Below are positions 10,112 through 24,145 of a stretch of DNA of 64,000 bases, piece by piece. Made by a program: the position numbers and the translations under genes. The DNA is from Morchella semilibera. Taxonomy: Eukaryota > Ascomycota > Pezizomycetes > Pezizales > Morchellaceae. The notes under the pieces are model-generated. The model was given only the letters and a program-made list of their open reading frames with translations. It was not told the DNA's origin and did not search any database. Position 1 is the stretch's first letter. Each line of letters begins with the position of its first letter. The DNA lies in NCBI GenBank assembly GCA_009192285.1, contig WBVU01000003.1:2077973-2141972 (forward strand), written 5' to 3'.

Positions 10112-12992
10112 ATGTGGATTGGATTATTCGATGTCTAAACTTGTATTCGTCTCGGAGGGTATGAACTAGTAGTTAAAATTGGTGCAGGATTGGGTTTTGT
10201 TCAAGATGGATGAGAGATGAAAGAAAAGGTATTAGTATTTATGTACTCGGAGTGAGAATCATTGATAAGCTGGGATGAACGGCGTACGTACGAGATCGAG
10301 CGCAGATTTGTTGGGATATTGTATTTTGTGCGCACATATGTAGATTCCCAATGTTATGTAGTCATTATATTAGCAGATAGACGTCGATGATTGGGGTGGA
10401 GAGTGCAGTGGAGGAGTGAGTACGAGGTGAGAAGTATAAAACTTCCCAGCATGTATCAGAGTCCGCGGTCGACAGTACTCATTGTATACAAAGTACTGGT
10501 ATTCTTACTATAATATACATATAAAATGTATCTTACATATGCATGTATGCACGCATATGAAGTAAGTGCGAAGCGGATCCTAAAACACATATGTACGTAG
10601 TAGCATCAGACGTTTTGCAAATGCAAAGAATCAAGGCCCCCAATATGTAATATATATTTAACGTATAACAATATACCACCACCACAATATCTGCGGCCCT
10701 ACTTATTTAATTGACGGGGCCGGGGGCTTAAATATTCATATGCGTATTCTATAGTCAGTTATTTAGAATAGGAAAAGAAAAGAAAAAAGGCTAATTGTTA
10801 TTCGATATTCTCGCCGTGTGAGCAGTGTAAATACCATTGAGGCAGGGCAGATGTACGCTATCCTTACTGGCTATGTAGCTATGGATGCTTTAAATGTATG
10901 ATGTATATGTAGTCAGGTATTGTTTTATTTTAACTGAGATGCGCAATTTCTGGTCTTGTCCATTACATGACCATTAGAGCGGTTGGTTTAGCCGCCGTGC
11001 AGTGGTGCATTGAGCAGAGGGTAAAGCAAAAAAAAAAAAAGGGCTGGGGGACTTTTCAGCTTCTTAATTCAGAAACTCGAGTTCATAGATTAATATATTG
11101 GAGGCTCATCGCAACCGCCGAAAGAATTAATCGAACTACTATATAGCTATCAAACGCGTCCCTAGAGGCCCCATGTATAATTATTACATTAATTGGGATA
11201 TTATATTACATTACTGAAGGAAAATAACACATACTGCGCTTAGGACTTAAGTTGTATAGTAGCTTTTTGGGTGATGTAGCCTAAAGGTTTGTGGTTTACA
11301 CTCCCGGGGGTAGTCCACTACAGTTGCCAAAGCGATACGTATATCTGAACGAGAATGCGGTTCTGAGTGGTGGAATAAAAATCATAAATGTGATAGTTCG
11401 TCCGTGTGCCGAACTATAGATATGTGAGGCACATTGTAGGGGGCTATTCATAACGATAGGAGTGTAGATATAGTAATATCAACGACTATGGCATCGCCGA
11501 ATATTGTCCAAGGAAAAGCATTATTTAGGATGACCACAAGGAAGAAGGTAAAGTGGTACTCAAGAAGGTTTAGCTTCCTAAATCTCCAAATTTACAATCA
11601 TCATCAACACTATCTCAACTTACCTCTAATATAGGACGCATGCAACCCCTTATTCCCAATTGACCTAGAGCCCCGGTCTCCATACCTGGCCCTAAACCTA
11701 CATGTGATATAAGCGCCATACGGACTTGCATGTCAAATAGAATTCAACTAGTCCGTTGAATTTCACGATGACTCTAGAGGGAGAGTTAGCAAAACTGAGT
11801 TTTGATAGAGAAAGTTGCTTGTACTGTATCATAATCTGTTACTCTAACCGTCGAAGGGCCTTAAGACTAAAGTCAATTTCTCTCATCTTTCGTCGTAACC
11901 TAGGGCTGCATACATGTTCGAGCTATCAATCAATCAATCAATCAATCAATCACCACTCGTCTAGCCACGCAGCACCTGCTCAGCGCCTTAAAAGACCTTG
12001 GTGGTCATTCCCACTACCAACTTTGTCGCCGTTAGTACAAAGAGCCCCTATCCCTTGGATGGATGAAATCCTTAAATTTAGTACGACATCCCTCTTTCAG
12101 CTATTCCTAGCCCTTTGTGGCAACTGATGCTCATTTTTCATTGGCTCTATTGTTACTCTCACACGTAAAAACAAGAACAGTTACCTTACTAGGTGCGTGC
12201 GCGGTCTATGTCGCGAATTTGAGGGTTCTATCTATCTAAGGGATAATCCTATATATATGCGACTTTGGGGTTGGTGCCCGGATCACAATATATCACTCGG
12301 GAGCTCTGGGAGCCAGCTGGTATTTTTTTTTTTCAACTGATAAAGGACAATGAACAAAAAAGAAATTCCGGCGTTATTGTATTAGAGTGAGATAGCCTTA
12401 TGATCTATACCCTGTAGGATGTTTTCAAGCTATGAAGAAATGTTTATTCTGTCATTACGACGTTGTCTACTATATCAGGGGGCTGTTGGGCCGCCGCATG
12501 ATTGGAGCTTTTCGGTCAATATCTCTTTACATTTAGCATATCTAAATTTGATTGATCAATTTGATAGAGTTTATTTCTGACTCGATATGTAAGCAGGAGT
12601 TGGCTTTCTTTACTGAATTGTGGTGCGGTCTCAAAGTCAATCTAAATACATAGTCATGTGAACGTCTGAACCGACTGTTGCTTTTTGATAACCCACAATT
12701 TAAATAACTGCTCACGAAAAGGTTGTAAATATTGTTCAGGGATACTAAGCACAAGTACAGCAACTATAGGTTCTATACGGTACATCCCGTGCATAACATA
12801 TATTTAGTAGTAAGTGATGTCGAGGCTTATCATAATATCGCCCAATTATTATTCGGATACGATACTATGAATAAATCCCAGGAAACAAACAGCTGGTGGA
12901 GATTTATATTACTACATACTGTAACTAGTTTCAACCCATAAGGAAGTGGACACACGAGTTACTGATGCGGCCGCAGCTACTTATTTTGCGCA
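10112..12992. other. Intergenic, AT-rich, no gene recognised
   Basis: 2.9 kb between the small protein and the beta-galactosidase 3' end. The longest open frame (11756..12127, plus) runs through a tetranucleotide repeat and has no recognisable motif. Nothing else is supported. Confidence 0.6.
11925..11952 (+). repeat. (ATCA)7 microsatellite
   Basis: Seven perfect copies of ATCA. Confidence 0.95.
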
Positions 12993-15900
12993 CTAGAAGG
13001 CACCCCTATCACTACACCTTGGCCGCGGCGAGCTCCCAACTTTCCTAAGCCCTGTCTGGTACACTCCCGTCTCCACGATTTCGAATACTTGTAGACGCGC
13101 GCCGCCCTTGCCCTGTGCCCAGACGACAAGGCTAACCGTATTACCCCCCTGGTAATTCAGGATGCCCTCAGGCACTGGGAACAGATGCTGTGGCCCAAAG
13201 TTCCCGACTGTTTTACATGTTAGTGGTTATGGGTGGGGGGGGGGGGGGTTGGGTTGGGTTGGGTGCTTACTGTAGCGCCCAAACTGGTAACCGTTGATAA
13301 AAAAGAGCACGCGGGAGTCTGCTGAAGCAGTCAGGCTGAAAGACAGGGGGATATCATAACCAGCGGGTAGATTGAGTTTGAAATTGGTACTGGTAACGGT
13401 GTGAGTAGTGGATAGATAAGAGTTGGGGGTAAGGGTAACTACGTGTAGAATTGGACGCCGGCGGTTTCGGTGCCGTTGAACGGAGAGAGCGACGGCCAGG
13501 ATGTGGTATCGACGCCGGGTTGGTGGAAGCCTAAACCACAGAGATTAGTATTGAGTTTATTAAAACGGATTTAGAATGTTTAGAACCTTTTCGCTCGGCA
13601 TATGTTCCTCCTTCGTTGTACGGTCCGCGAGCCTTGTCGGCGTACTGGATCGGATTATGGCAGTGTCAGCACTTCCCGTAACCAAGAATAGAACTTATAT
13701 GGGGTTGCATACATTCTCACCGCCGTGGTTTCCTTGGATCTTCCAAGTAATTTCCGGCGTTGCATTTCCAAAGTTGTAATTCCAAATACCTCGCGGATTC
13801 TGCAAACCGGACGCCATGTTAACATATGAACACAAAGGGTGCGGTATATATGAAGGATGTTCTTACTGTAATGCCACCTGATTCATTCTCATTATACCCC
13901 ATTTGTTGCTATAAAACTCTCTATAAGTAACGCCCACTTTATTGGGCTCTTGTGGAAAACTCACGTAGATAACTGTCACCACATTCTCGGTTCCTGCAGT
14001 GAGTTGACTAAATGTGAAGGTGCTTGAACCACCATGACTAGTAGCCGATCCTGTATTGGAACCAATAAAAACATCGTTGAGCCAGACAGAATATCCAAAC
14101 CCCCGCCCGCCGAGCATTTCGATGAAGAACTCCGTTTCGTTCCCGGTAGACGTGAAGTGGCCCCTGTAGAGGATATACCCAGTGTGGAACTATGCGGCAT
14201 GATTAGTTAGTGTATGGATATGGTAGAGTGTCAACTATCAATTACCCCGTATGTGCCCGAGTAGAGGTCCGTTGGGGTAGTTAGGCTGCGGATGCCATTC
14301 ACCGTTGTGGTGTTTGATGCGTCGACCCATTTGGAGTCATTGTAGTCCGGTTTGATCTCTGGCAAGCTATTAATGGATTTCTATGAATCGCTCTTTGTCA
14401 GAAAAAAAAAACAGACTTGCAGTTCTTGGTCTTGAAAGGTGAACGTACCCATTGCAGCTCTCTAAGGACTGGAATATCGATTTCAGGCCTAGTAAATGTG
14501 ATTGACCCGACAAGGCTGCCGGTAGGTGATCTAGTTGTGCTGATCTTCTTCTCATTCCATCTGACGGAGCTGACACCGATAGGTGCGATAACCTCTAATG
14601 GGGCAGTCACGTTCACATCGCCAGAAAGATGAAGGGTTGAGTCAATAATACAGGCATCACGAACAAGATAGGGCCCCTTGACAATGACACTTCCCTCGCC
14701 ATCGCAGGAAAGTGCCGGAGCCCAAAGGTTGTACGCTTGAAGCTTATCAAGGAGGTAGAGCTTAATATCGGAGCCGACTGAAACAACGGATTGTCCGGTA
14801 GAGTTGTAGTTTAGGATGACAGTGCCATTTATTATCTGATGATCGAGAAGTGCGCTGCCTTCTAGAACGGTCACATTGAGTGTGGCACCAGAGAACGTGA
14901 ATGCAGTTTCGTGTACTTCCCCTGGTGAGCCATAGAGCACCACGACATAGGTATCGTCAATCCTTCGCCTGTGGAGATATAAGCATGAGATAAAAAAACA
15001 TATGGAGTAGGTCCTTTAAGTTCTCACCATGTGAAGAGTTCGGTAGTTGAGTACAACATGTTGTGCGGTCCGATCTCATAATCTGTTAAATAAATCTTGG
15101 CAAAGAATCAATAAGTAGTTCATTCTAAAACATTCGGAAAACAACATACCCGTGAGTCCTTTCCTGGAAGTGTAAGAATGCCCGAAATCTGTGGAATTGT
15201 TATTTCCCCTTTGCTAGTAGGAAGCGTTAAAGTAAACTGAGAAATATTTGGCGACAACGGGGTTGAATGTCTAAAAGCAATGTGATCAGACCCTCTGCCC
15301 ATTAAAGCTCAAGCCCTCATAAGTAGGTTGATATATACCTAACAGTCCAAAACGCCGTTTTATTCCCAACCTCATCCTTCGTGCAAGAAACAACGACCTC
15401 CGCATTACTCGAATAGGAATTGGTCGACTTGACCGTCAGTCTAGTAGTTAGAAATGCAGGCGAGACAGCAAAGAGATGTGCCTGCAGCTTCATCTCGGAA
15501 TATTTTTCCCGGGTGATTGATCTATCTTCCGCAATTGCGGTCACAAAATCATATGTCGTGGGGGTTCTGTGGAACGAAAGATGACCCCAGTTCGTGCCTC
15601 CGTATATCTGTAGGAAAAAAACTGGTAAGCTTTTGTTTCTCCGGGATTGGGGAGATTTGAAGAGTACCATATATATATTCATCGCCGTTACAGCCATGGA
15701 ATACTGATTTTTGTACATAAGACGGAATACAAATGGATCCATGAATGAAGGGCAGTTACTGCTGGCATCGGACCATTGGGCATAGAAACCACCGCCGTTC
15801 TAGAGCCCACAATATGGTTAACATATTTTTTTGGTGGGAGGTTATTGGTGCCACTTGCCTCTCCTAGAAAATGCGGATGCCCTGGAGCAAAGCTCAAATG

Positions 15901-17249
15901 CTTATCCCAGTCCCCCTGCCCCAAAGCCCCATTCCAATTCGAACAAGCTACCACGATCAGTTAGCAAAAGCACCTCACGACGCGACCCACTCCCAGATAC
16001 ATTCTACATACTGATTGGATACGTGTCATAGGTATAAATATCGATGACACCCGAGTTCGCATAATACCCATTATGTGCCACATCATTATGGATCAAGGGC
16101 ACCTTGATCCCCGCTGCTATAAACGCTTCCCGCAAATAGCCCATATACCCGTTCGCCGGCCAATCATAGCCCGGTGCAGCCGCGACGGAGAGCTCATTTT
16201 CAATTTGGAGCAGGATGATCGAGCCACCGTTGGTTATTTGATGGGGGGCTAGGCGCCGGCCGATTTCGGCGATGTAGGGAGCTATTTCTTTGTAGTAGGC
16301 TTCGTTGCTTACACGCCAGTTGATACCCTCGGGGGCGTGTTGACGCCAACCGGGGAAGCCGCCAGCACTTAGCTCTGGTTGGGGGGGGGGGGGGAAGATT
16401 ATAGATTAGCAAATTAAAATCAACATCTAGCATTGGATACTTCATCTAGCTACATCGGGTAGCTATAGATATATATATCGTGCAGGACCAGAATCGAATT
16501 TACTCACCAGCATTGATGTATGGCCCTGGCCGGACGATAACATATAGCCCAACTTTCTTTATGGCGTCGAAGAACGGCTCCCAATCAAAGATGCCATCAA
16601 AGTTGAAAACCCCCTGTTGGGCTTCGACAAGGCCCCAGTGAATATAGACCGAGACAGCATTGTACCCGAGTGCTTTTAGTTTCTGTAGAATATCTAACCA
16701 GAGATCGGTAACTGGTAGTCTATAATAGATGATCAGTTGAATCAAAGATATTATTAGCCAACAATTGGGTGCAGATGAAGAAGGGAAGTTAAGGTTTCGT
16801 TTTACCTCCAAGGATGGAACTGGACACAAGTGAAGGAAAAAAAAAGAGGGGAAAAAAAAAGTCAGTATGGAATATACGCGGCTTTCAGATCAAGGGATCT
16901 CGGTACAATATAGGTAGATACATGTACATACCTCCCCACTATAGACGAAGAGTCTTTTCCCATTCACTGACATGGAATATTTATCCCACGTAACCTGAAA
17001 TTTGAATTAAATCCCAACCAAATCCAAACACGCATATGGTAGAAGGAGAGAAAGAAAAAATACATTCTCCTGAAGCCCGTTCGTATCACGAGCCAGCACT
17101 TGTGACTTTGATGTACCAAGCGATTGTGCATTCGCATATTCAATATGTCCATGTTCATATAAATAGTCCGATGGTATGCCATAAGTGCAAGAGCTCGTAA
17201 CGAAATATCCGAGGAGTACTGCAAGCGCAAGAAACACAAAAGACCTCAT
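12993..17249 (-). CDS. Secreted beta-galactosidase, glycoside hydrolase family 35, with one frameshift
   Basis: Hydrolyses terminal beta-galactosides outside the cell. I resolve 19 exons: 17064..17249, 16932..16994, 16806..16819, 16508..16719, 16012..16375, 15859..15947, 15668..15799, 15339..15607, 15150..15270, 15028..15095, 14449..14968, 14246..14380, 13965..14189, 13867..13908, 13713..13799, 13587..13644, 13443..13530, 13271..13389, 12993..13207. They total 3007 nt, exactly 1 nt over 1002 codons. The extra base is in exon 5 near 16320 (TCAAACTGG): the flanking parts [10 protein letters not shown] and [11 protein letters not shown] are in different frames, so the copy as written is interrupted. 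Signal peptide [18 protein letters not shown]35 motifs [28 protein letters not shown], the acid/base motif QIENELS, nucleophile Glu near residue 309 (LGE before NGGGF), then IYGGTNWG and C-terminal jelly-roll domains. Corrected length (1001 aa) is normal for fungal GH35. Confidence 0.95.
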
Positions 17250-18799
17250 TGAAATATCGATGATAATATCGTGCACTGTAGTATTGCGTAGTTAAATTTC
17301 AATATCATTTTCCTGTATCGACTATTTGGGTCGATATATATATAAGTACATGTATCTATACTTTTAAAAAACCAAGTCCCATCTGCCCTCTCTTAGTGGT
17401 GGCGCCTGTCAACTTCAGTCAAGCTTTCTGCAATGTCAGCTCTTCACCATACGCGCCGGAGAATATACCGGCTAACCCCCCGAGTTCCCCCCCCCCCCCA
17501 TGCATACATGCATAATTGTCCACCCCACAAGGAAAAAAAACAAAAAAAATAAGAGTAAAAAACTCCCGGTTCAAGGAACCTCATGCACAGTGGTCCATTT
17601 TTAGGAGTTACGTTTTCTTCTGCAGATCTGCCTGCCTTTGAGGGTACTACATGTACTACCTAGCTGAGTACATGTAGTACATTTGTAGTAGTACTAGAGT
17701 AGAATTAACCCCCCGCCCCGCACATCCCACCGTTACTCCGTGTGCAACCCCCCCCCCCCAACCACAACTCCCCGGCCACTGCGCCGTTACCCGTACAACG
17801 CATGAAAACGGACGGTCCAGTTCTCGCCAATCGCAATTAATCACAGACTGATATTTACTTAACTACATACTTCATACATGTACATTGTATGTAGATATAT
17901 ATATATATATATATATATGGGTGCGTATAGTAATACATATTTACTAACTACATACCTACCAATTTTATCACTCATGGGTGGGGTTCATGTAAACTATGTC
18001 GTGGATTAGCTTATATAATTAAATGACGTTCTAGAAGGGATATGTTGGTCTAAGTGAGAATATGGCCCCAGATACTGGAGAGGCCGAGGGTAAAGGGGGT
18101 AAAAAGAGGCTTGCTGCATGATGGATATGCCTTAGCGATATCTTCTTCCCTTATATTAGCTTTCTGGAAACTACATGCATAGATGCATACCTCCATGGCT
18201 ACATGTAATCTGCATGTATGTTGTACTTAGGCCAATATTCGATCATGATATCAATGCAATATGATACATGTAGGTATACTACATGTATATATATGTTATC
18301 CGCAAAAGACCACACCCCGGTAATGATTCAAGGAGTACTCTCAACCAAAATCCGAGCGCGTGGGGAAACGGGGCTTGGGGGGAAAGGCGATCATTCAGAC
18401 GTGGATTGGAACGGGGGCTTTAATTGCTGTCGTCGTGCGTGTGAGTCTCAATAGAAGTAGGAATATCAAAATGGCTTTGCAGATGCGCTTTGGCCTGGGA
18501 ACAATTAAAAATAGAGAAATATGAATTGTTTTTAAAGCAACTAAAAGGTCCATAGTCTAAAATTAAATGACATACAGACGTATGTGGTTACTAGCACTGC
18601 CATATATCACTCCGGATCTAATCAATCTATCTAAATGAATCACTAAGAAGTAGCTGTATATAGCCAACTTTCTATCCACAAGTTAAAGAGGGAAAAAAAA
18701 TTCAACCATAGGCTACCCCGGAGCCATACCATAATATGCTCATTGCAAAAATCAGATGGAAAAACCTTTAACCGTGGTATGACATGGATATGAATCCGT
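17250..18799. other. Intergenic with microsatellite, no gene recognised
   Basis: Upstream region of the beta-galactosidase and downstream region of the LtrA-like gene. It contains runs of C (17491-17500, 17747-17757), (AT)12, and repeated short palindromes around ACATGT. No coding sequence is supported. Confidence 0.6.
17895..17918. repeat. (AT)12 microsatellite
   Basis: Twelve perfect AT units. Confidence 0.95.
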
Positions 18800-21111
18800 C
18801 TATTTTCCCGAGCGCCGGAGCCCATACCACTGGACTGCCTTGTCGGCAAGTAGCACTAGGGTGATCGTTAGCATAAGGTACCAATGAGAACCGTTCAAAG
18901 AATAGGTGGAGGCTTACCAATAAAAATCAAAACACAGACCTGTGGGATGGGCCATGATCCACCCCCCGAAGAGTACAAGGCGCTTGTCGAAGACACCTCC
19001 GACATAGCAAAGAAGGCCACTGCAGGGGCAAATCGGAGACCCACGCATATCCAGTCGTAGATATCCAAACGGCGTCTAACAAGCATCGCAAACACGCCAT
19101 ACATAATAAAAATTACCCCGAGAGAAAGAAAGAAATACTTAAAAACTAGGTCAAAGAGTTGTCTGAAGCCGCTGAACCTATCACCAGAGTCACCCGGCTT
19201 CCGGTACGGGAACTTGAACCCGTAAAACTCGCTCAGATAGTAAGCAAGTTTTGCTACTAGAGCGTTATAGAGATCGTTATACGCTTTCATGAATTCCTGG
19301 TCCTCACTATGAAGAACGGAATCGTACATGAAGGACTCCAGCTCGTTCGTCCAGTTCGTCACAATGGGCCACTCTTTGAGTACTGTCTTGGCATAGTCAT
19401 CGTTGTAGAAAAGCGCAAACGCAGCGTTGAACTGGTCAATCATCTGTGTTCGGTTATTTGGTCTCTCTGGTCCGGTAAACTTGCTCATCATATCATCGGC
19501 CATAAGTTCGTAATTTCGGAGAGTGGCGAGCTGGCGCAGACCCTCGACAGAAAGTACCACGGATAGATGGAACGGAAAATGGAGAAGAGTCCAAAGCTGT
19601 TGTCTGAACCTTCCATAGTATATTTTCATTGGATTGAAATCGAAGTAGTACATCCAATAGAGGTACTACACCATGGGGCGGGGGGGTAGTTAGCCTTGAT
19701 ATATTGCGGGAGTGGGTCGATTGCGTCGTGGCAGTCCTCATGGGGGTAAAAGAGGCATTTGTAATGGTTAAAGAAGAAATTGGGAGGGAAAAACAGCACG
19801 TACAATTAATGCGATTGAAGAGGACACAACCCCAAGCGTAGTCCAGGTCCAACCAAAGCCTTTGACAATTATGTTTATGGCTTTCAACATGACGATGATG
19901 CCCTCGCCAAAGATGATCAAGGTCAATAGTCCCATTCGCTCAATCAGGTGTGTTTTTTTAAAGCTAACACATCCCCATATCGAAGATGTAGTGATGACGG
20001 AAATGACTTCAAATGCTGCCATTATATACCTAGCAACAGTGGAAGCTATCAGCGCGCCCGTACATATAGAGCTGACTTTGAAAGAAAAAGGTTATACCAA
20101 GATAGGTAGTATTTTTGTGTGTGTCCATGACGGAAAGAGAAGTATATCTAAGTAAGGTCAGCGTCCATTGCAACTCAAAGTTAGGTGCAAAGTGATCTAG
20201 ATTTCCCCTTCCCGATTCTCGGAATCTCCCTCCATATTCTTGGGATGAAGGATAATGACTTACACCGAGATAAACGGTCGCTGAAACTATCATAACCGTG
20301 CCATGAATAGCCAGAGGCAGAATCGTCTTTGGCTTCTCCCTCCCAAAGTACATAACAACAAAATACTGGACGCTCAGGACAAACCTCGAAAACATCAATG
20401 TGAGCGTCATTGTCCTTAAGGCTGTAATGGTGATATCGTCATCCGGACTAAATGGGTCCCATGTTGTTGAAACAGATGCAAATGCAGCCATAACCGCGAA
20501 GTGAAGAGCTTTGCAAATCCTCTCGTAAACAGAGTCAACGGAGAATCTGACATCCAGGAGTGTAACGTGAAGCCATGTGAACCATAAGATGATAAAATAT
20601 AGGATATAGGAAGATAAAGCTATCAGATGGTGTTAGTGAGCTGCTAATAGGGATAGCCAACCAGACCTAGCTAGGAATGGAAATACGTTACTTTTTGATT
20701 CCGTGATGTAATGCACCGATGTTACCGTGGTGAGATTTGCAACAAAGAACAAGTCGTAGAACAGCTCGATAGGCGTTGCTTCTTCAACCTCCTCGGCTCC
20801 AGGAATATCTTCAGATTGCTTTTCTTCATCTTTTTTGGCAGATCCGTCACCCACAGGCTCAATGACATCCTCAGTAGATGCACCCCGCTTATCCTGGGGC
20901 GATTGAAGCGTCATGATTGGTTGGTCATGATTGGAAAGATTTGGGTGAGTATGTAACTTTTTGAAAGGATTTGCTATCCACGGAAGCTGTGCTGCTCGCC
21001 TTTGGCGACCTCTCTGCCTGTGCGGTAGAGTTATGATTAGCAAAAATAGACACATATTGCATTGCGACACGGAAGCGAGTTAACCTACTGCCTGAACTCT
21101 TCTGGTGTCAT
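18800..21111 (-). CDS. LtrA (low temperature requirement A) family membrane protein
   Basis: Seven exons (21089..21111, 20692..21017, 20264..20619, 20098..20147, 19804..20029, 18918..19665, 18800..18855) sum to 1785 nt, giving 594 residues with every junction in phase. The N-terminus is basic, then acidic (about residues 45-95), followed by the family signature EEATPIELFYDLFFVANLTTVT. Many hydrophobic helices follow, e.g. LYFIILWFTWLHVTLLDV, GLLTLIIFGEGIIVML and a C-terminal pair ending VQWYGLRRSGK. Between exons 5 and 6 the helix reads IALIYLYWMYYFDF. The family is widespread in fungi and bacteria; the biochemical role is unknown despite the name, which comes from a Listeria mutant. A soluble loop of some 130 residues lies in exon 6. 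Confidence 0.92.
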
Positions 21112-24100
21112 TTTGGATAGCTGGTATGGAAGAGAGGGTGATTTGCTATCCTGAAGAAGGTATTGTCTTTAGAACCGGGGTAGGGGATGAAAAGCCTTAA
21201 ATCAAATATTCCTGATCGACCTACTACTTGAAGATATTCCGGACATACTCTTGTGCTTGTGATGGAGAGTCTCGGAAGGACAAGGCACCACCCGCAGTTT
21301 AGTTGTAAAGGTTGAGATACGTACATGTATACACCAACAATAAGATTAACGCGTGTGTTTATACCCGCAGACATCTTGCTATCGTATTCGGGAACTTGCA
21401 TAGGTGTCTTCGAAAGAGCTGTAACGTATGTGCTACACAATACGGGAGTGTCTCTGATATGCTTTAGTGGGACGAATTCTTTGTGCTTGGAATTACACCA
21501 GAGCGGAAATTCTGGGGAGGGGGCGGGGTTACATTAATGGGCCCATATGGAGATACATATACATTTAGTGTTAAGCCATGGATTCATAACATCTGGAATG
21601 TCTAGGAAACAGAAGTCCCGGAGTCACGCCGCAGGCAAACAGAAACACAAATGGTGATGCAGGGGGCCGGAGGACAGTACCATGCGAAAGGAAGTGTCGA
21701 TTGGCTTCTGGAAAGAACATTTCGAGTATAGAATGGTACCGGGGAAGATCACTGGAGCCCTCTAGAGTGACAAACTCGTGGGTTTAGAAACAGCGTCGCC
21801 GATAAGTGCAGCGCAGTGCTGCACGTGACTTAGAGAGAATCAACTCTTATCTTCACCGGCAGATGATGGAGATCTAGTACAATAGTATATTTACGAATAA
21901 CACTGACTCACATCAAACTATGCTTTTACGAAGTAGGTTGTAGGCGTCAATCATGTGTCTGGTCAACTTGTGGACGGCTAATATTATATACTATCCGAAA
22001 GTAATTAATTAAGCAAGAGGATTTTAGTAGTTAAGGTGGGTTGAAACTATTCTCACATGGAAAAATGGCAGCATATCCTGAGATCTAACAATGATTTGGA
22101 CATTGGAGCTCAACTGACGTTAATCGTATCCTTATGCCTCAATAATACTGCTCCTGGGACTTATGCTGGTCGTTATTCCCCCCGACATAGCTAACAGCCT
22201 TAATATCCCTGGGTGAATTGATTGATTGATACTTCATACATGCATATCCCTGGGTGAAGAGAAGGGGTATTGAGGAGGTTGTACCAATTATGGGCAATCG
22301 TGATTGGTGGAATATGTAAGGTACAACATGGGTTGTTGTCGCCAAACAATACTGTTCTTAGAAATGTCACGTTCTTTAGCTATAGAGGACATACCATACA
22401 CGGAGAACGCTTAGCTATTGGAAGGTTGGTCGGTGAAAAACGTGGCGGAATCAGTATTTATGAACCTGATATATAAATGGTAAATGAGACCTCTTATTCT
22501 ACAGTTAGATCTGGAAATGAAATATCCGTAAATCAATTCAGAATGGTGTAAGGCGATACACCCCAGATATATCATAGCAGGGGGGGTATACGATCTGAGG
22601 TACACTCAAGTCGAGAGGAATCAAATCTCGATCATGATCACGAAAATAGCGTAATATATATAATATTTACTTCATTTATGAGATCTGTGATCCATCTAAA
22701 ATCTTACCTGCCTGATCACAGATAAACTGGTGTACCCGGGAACGATCAACTACAAGCTCAACAGCTCGCTGTTGAATTATTTTCGAAAGTGCAAGTAGTA
22801 TCTGACGTGCATAGATAAACTTGCACGTTATGGGGAAAGAGTTTCCTCGGACTATGTTTGTTCATAGTGTCGTGGGTGACAAAAAGTTGAGCTAGTACCT
22901 CTCTAGATATTGATGTAGGGAGAGCGTCGCTAGTAAAACCTGTTGTTAGCTGATGACTATTTTGTAGACTCGTACACGCTCTGTAAAGTGCCGTTCAAGA
23001 AACAACAAGGCCTAGACCTGCTCTTTTTGTTGGGCGAGGGGCCTGTCACCTCTTTTATTGCACTGCCGGGATTTACAGGCTTGGAAAACCGAGTGATAGG
23101 CCATGATCCAGTACCTGGTCCAAGTATTCGAAGGTTGAAGTCTTCAGCTGTTTTTAGATCTCCTAAAAGTTTTGCCCAAAGTTTATATTCGATATGCCAA
23201 AAAAATTTAGTAAAGTCGGAATAAGTACCTATACGGGAATTCTCCGGTTGTTAGGCCTGGGGCTAGGAATCTTTAGTTGTTGGTTTATTTACTATCGGCG
23301 GTCCCGGCGCAGATATATCTAAGTTCATTTTTTCATTTAAGTTTGCACATTTAATTATTTCCCATATAAATTCACAAAAAAGGAGAAAGGGTTGATCTTG
23401 ATGAGAGTTGAACCCTCACTACCTTGAATTTAGCCTAGATTTTATCACTTCCGCCAATAGTTTAATTAGATATATAATAACATTTAAGAGAAAGTAGTAG
23501 GAGAGTATTATTGATCGATAATGGGTGAGTAAATGAATGAAGTAAGGGAATCAAGTAGATGGATCAAGTAAATGAACCAAAGTTTTTATTGCAATTAACG
23601 TCCCCGGCCCGGAATCGAATCACTTGATTCGTTTCCAGAGCCGGTAGTGGTCTTCATAAGATGTCACGCGGTCACGACCTATCACTCGCTAAATCGACTC
23701 TTCTTTTGATTTATTTTTTTTGTTTTGGGGACAGGTAGACTGTACGGGATCTGATTGATATAACTAACTTCAGTAAAATTAGGGCAGGTGTCTTATAAAA
23801 CATATAAGACAGTCACATATGTGTACCAGTCAACCCTCCTAGGCACCATGACTAGACCCCAAACATAATAATTATATAATTAAGTGTGACTATTTATATA
23901 TATGACTTTTCCATGCCTCGGAAGGTCGGAGATTAACACGACTTGCGGCCCATGTATGCATGCACCCAGCCAATATCGGCGTCGATTGTGCAATCTTTCC
24001 GGATTTTAATGGTTTAAAACTGTTATCATACGTGTTGTTGAGCAGGGCTCGTGGTAAGATATATGGGTCATAATATTAGAGTTTCTAGTGTTGGGGGTTA

Positions 24101-24137
24101 TTTGAACCGCACCTAGAGAAAACAGACTATAGTATCG
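21112..24137. other. Intergenic, AT-rich, no gene recognised
   Basis: 3 kb without supported genes. Open frames such as 22943..23224 (plus) have no motif or splice signals. It contains the hairpin at 23604..23644. Confidence 0.6.
23604..23644. repeat. Imperfect 41-nt hairpin
   Basis: Arms begin and end with CCGG and pair through AATCGAATCA / TGATTCG with a 2-nt loop and a few mismatches. It is GC-rich in an AT-rich surround. It is not a tRNA: there is no cloverleaf or A box. Confidence 0.6.
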
Positions 24138-24145
24138 ATAGGAAT

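Noticed and set aside
22943-23224. 93-codon plus-strand ORF
   Set aside because: No motif, no introns and AT-rich surroundings; length is within chance.
23600-23700. Possible tRNA (GATTCGATTCC resembles a B box)
   Set aside because: The sequence folds as a simple 41-nt hairpin; no A box, anticodon arm or acceptor stem.
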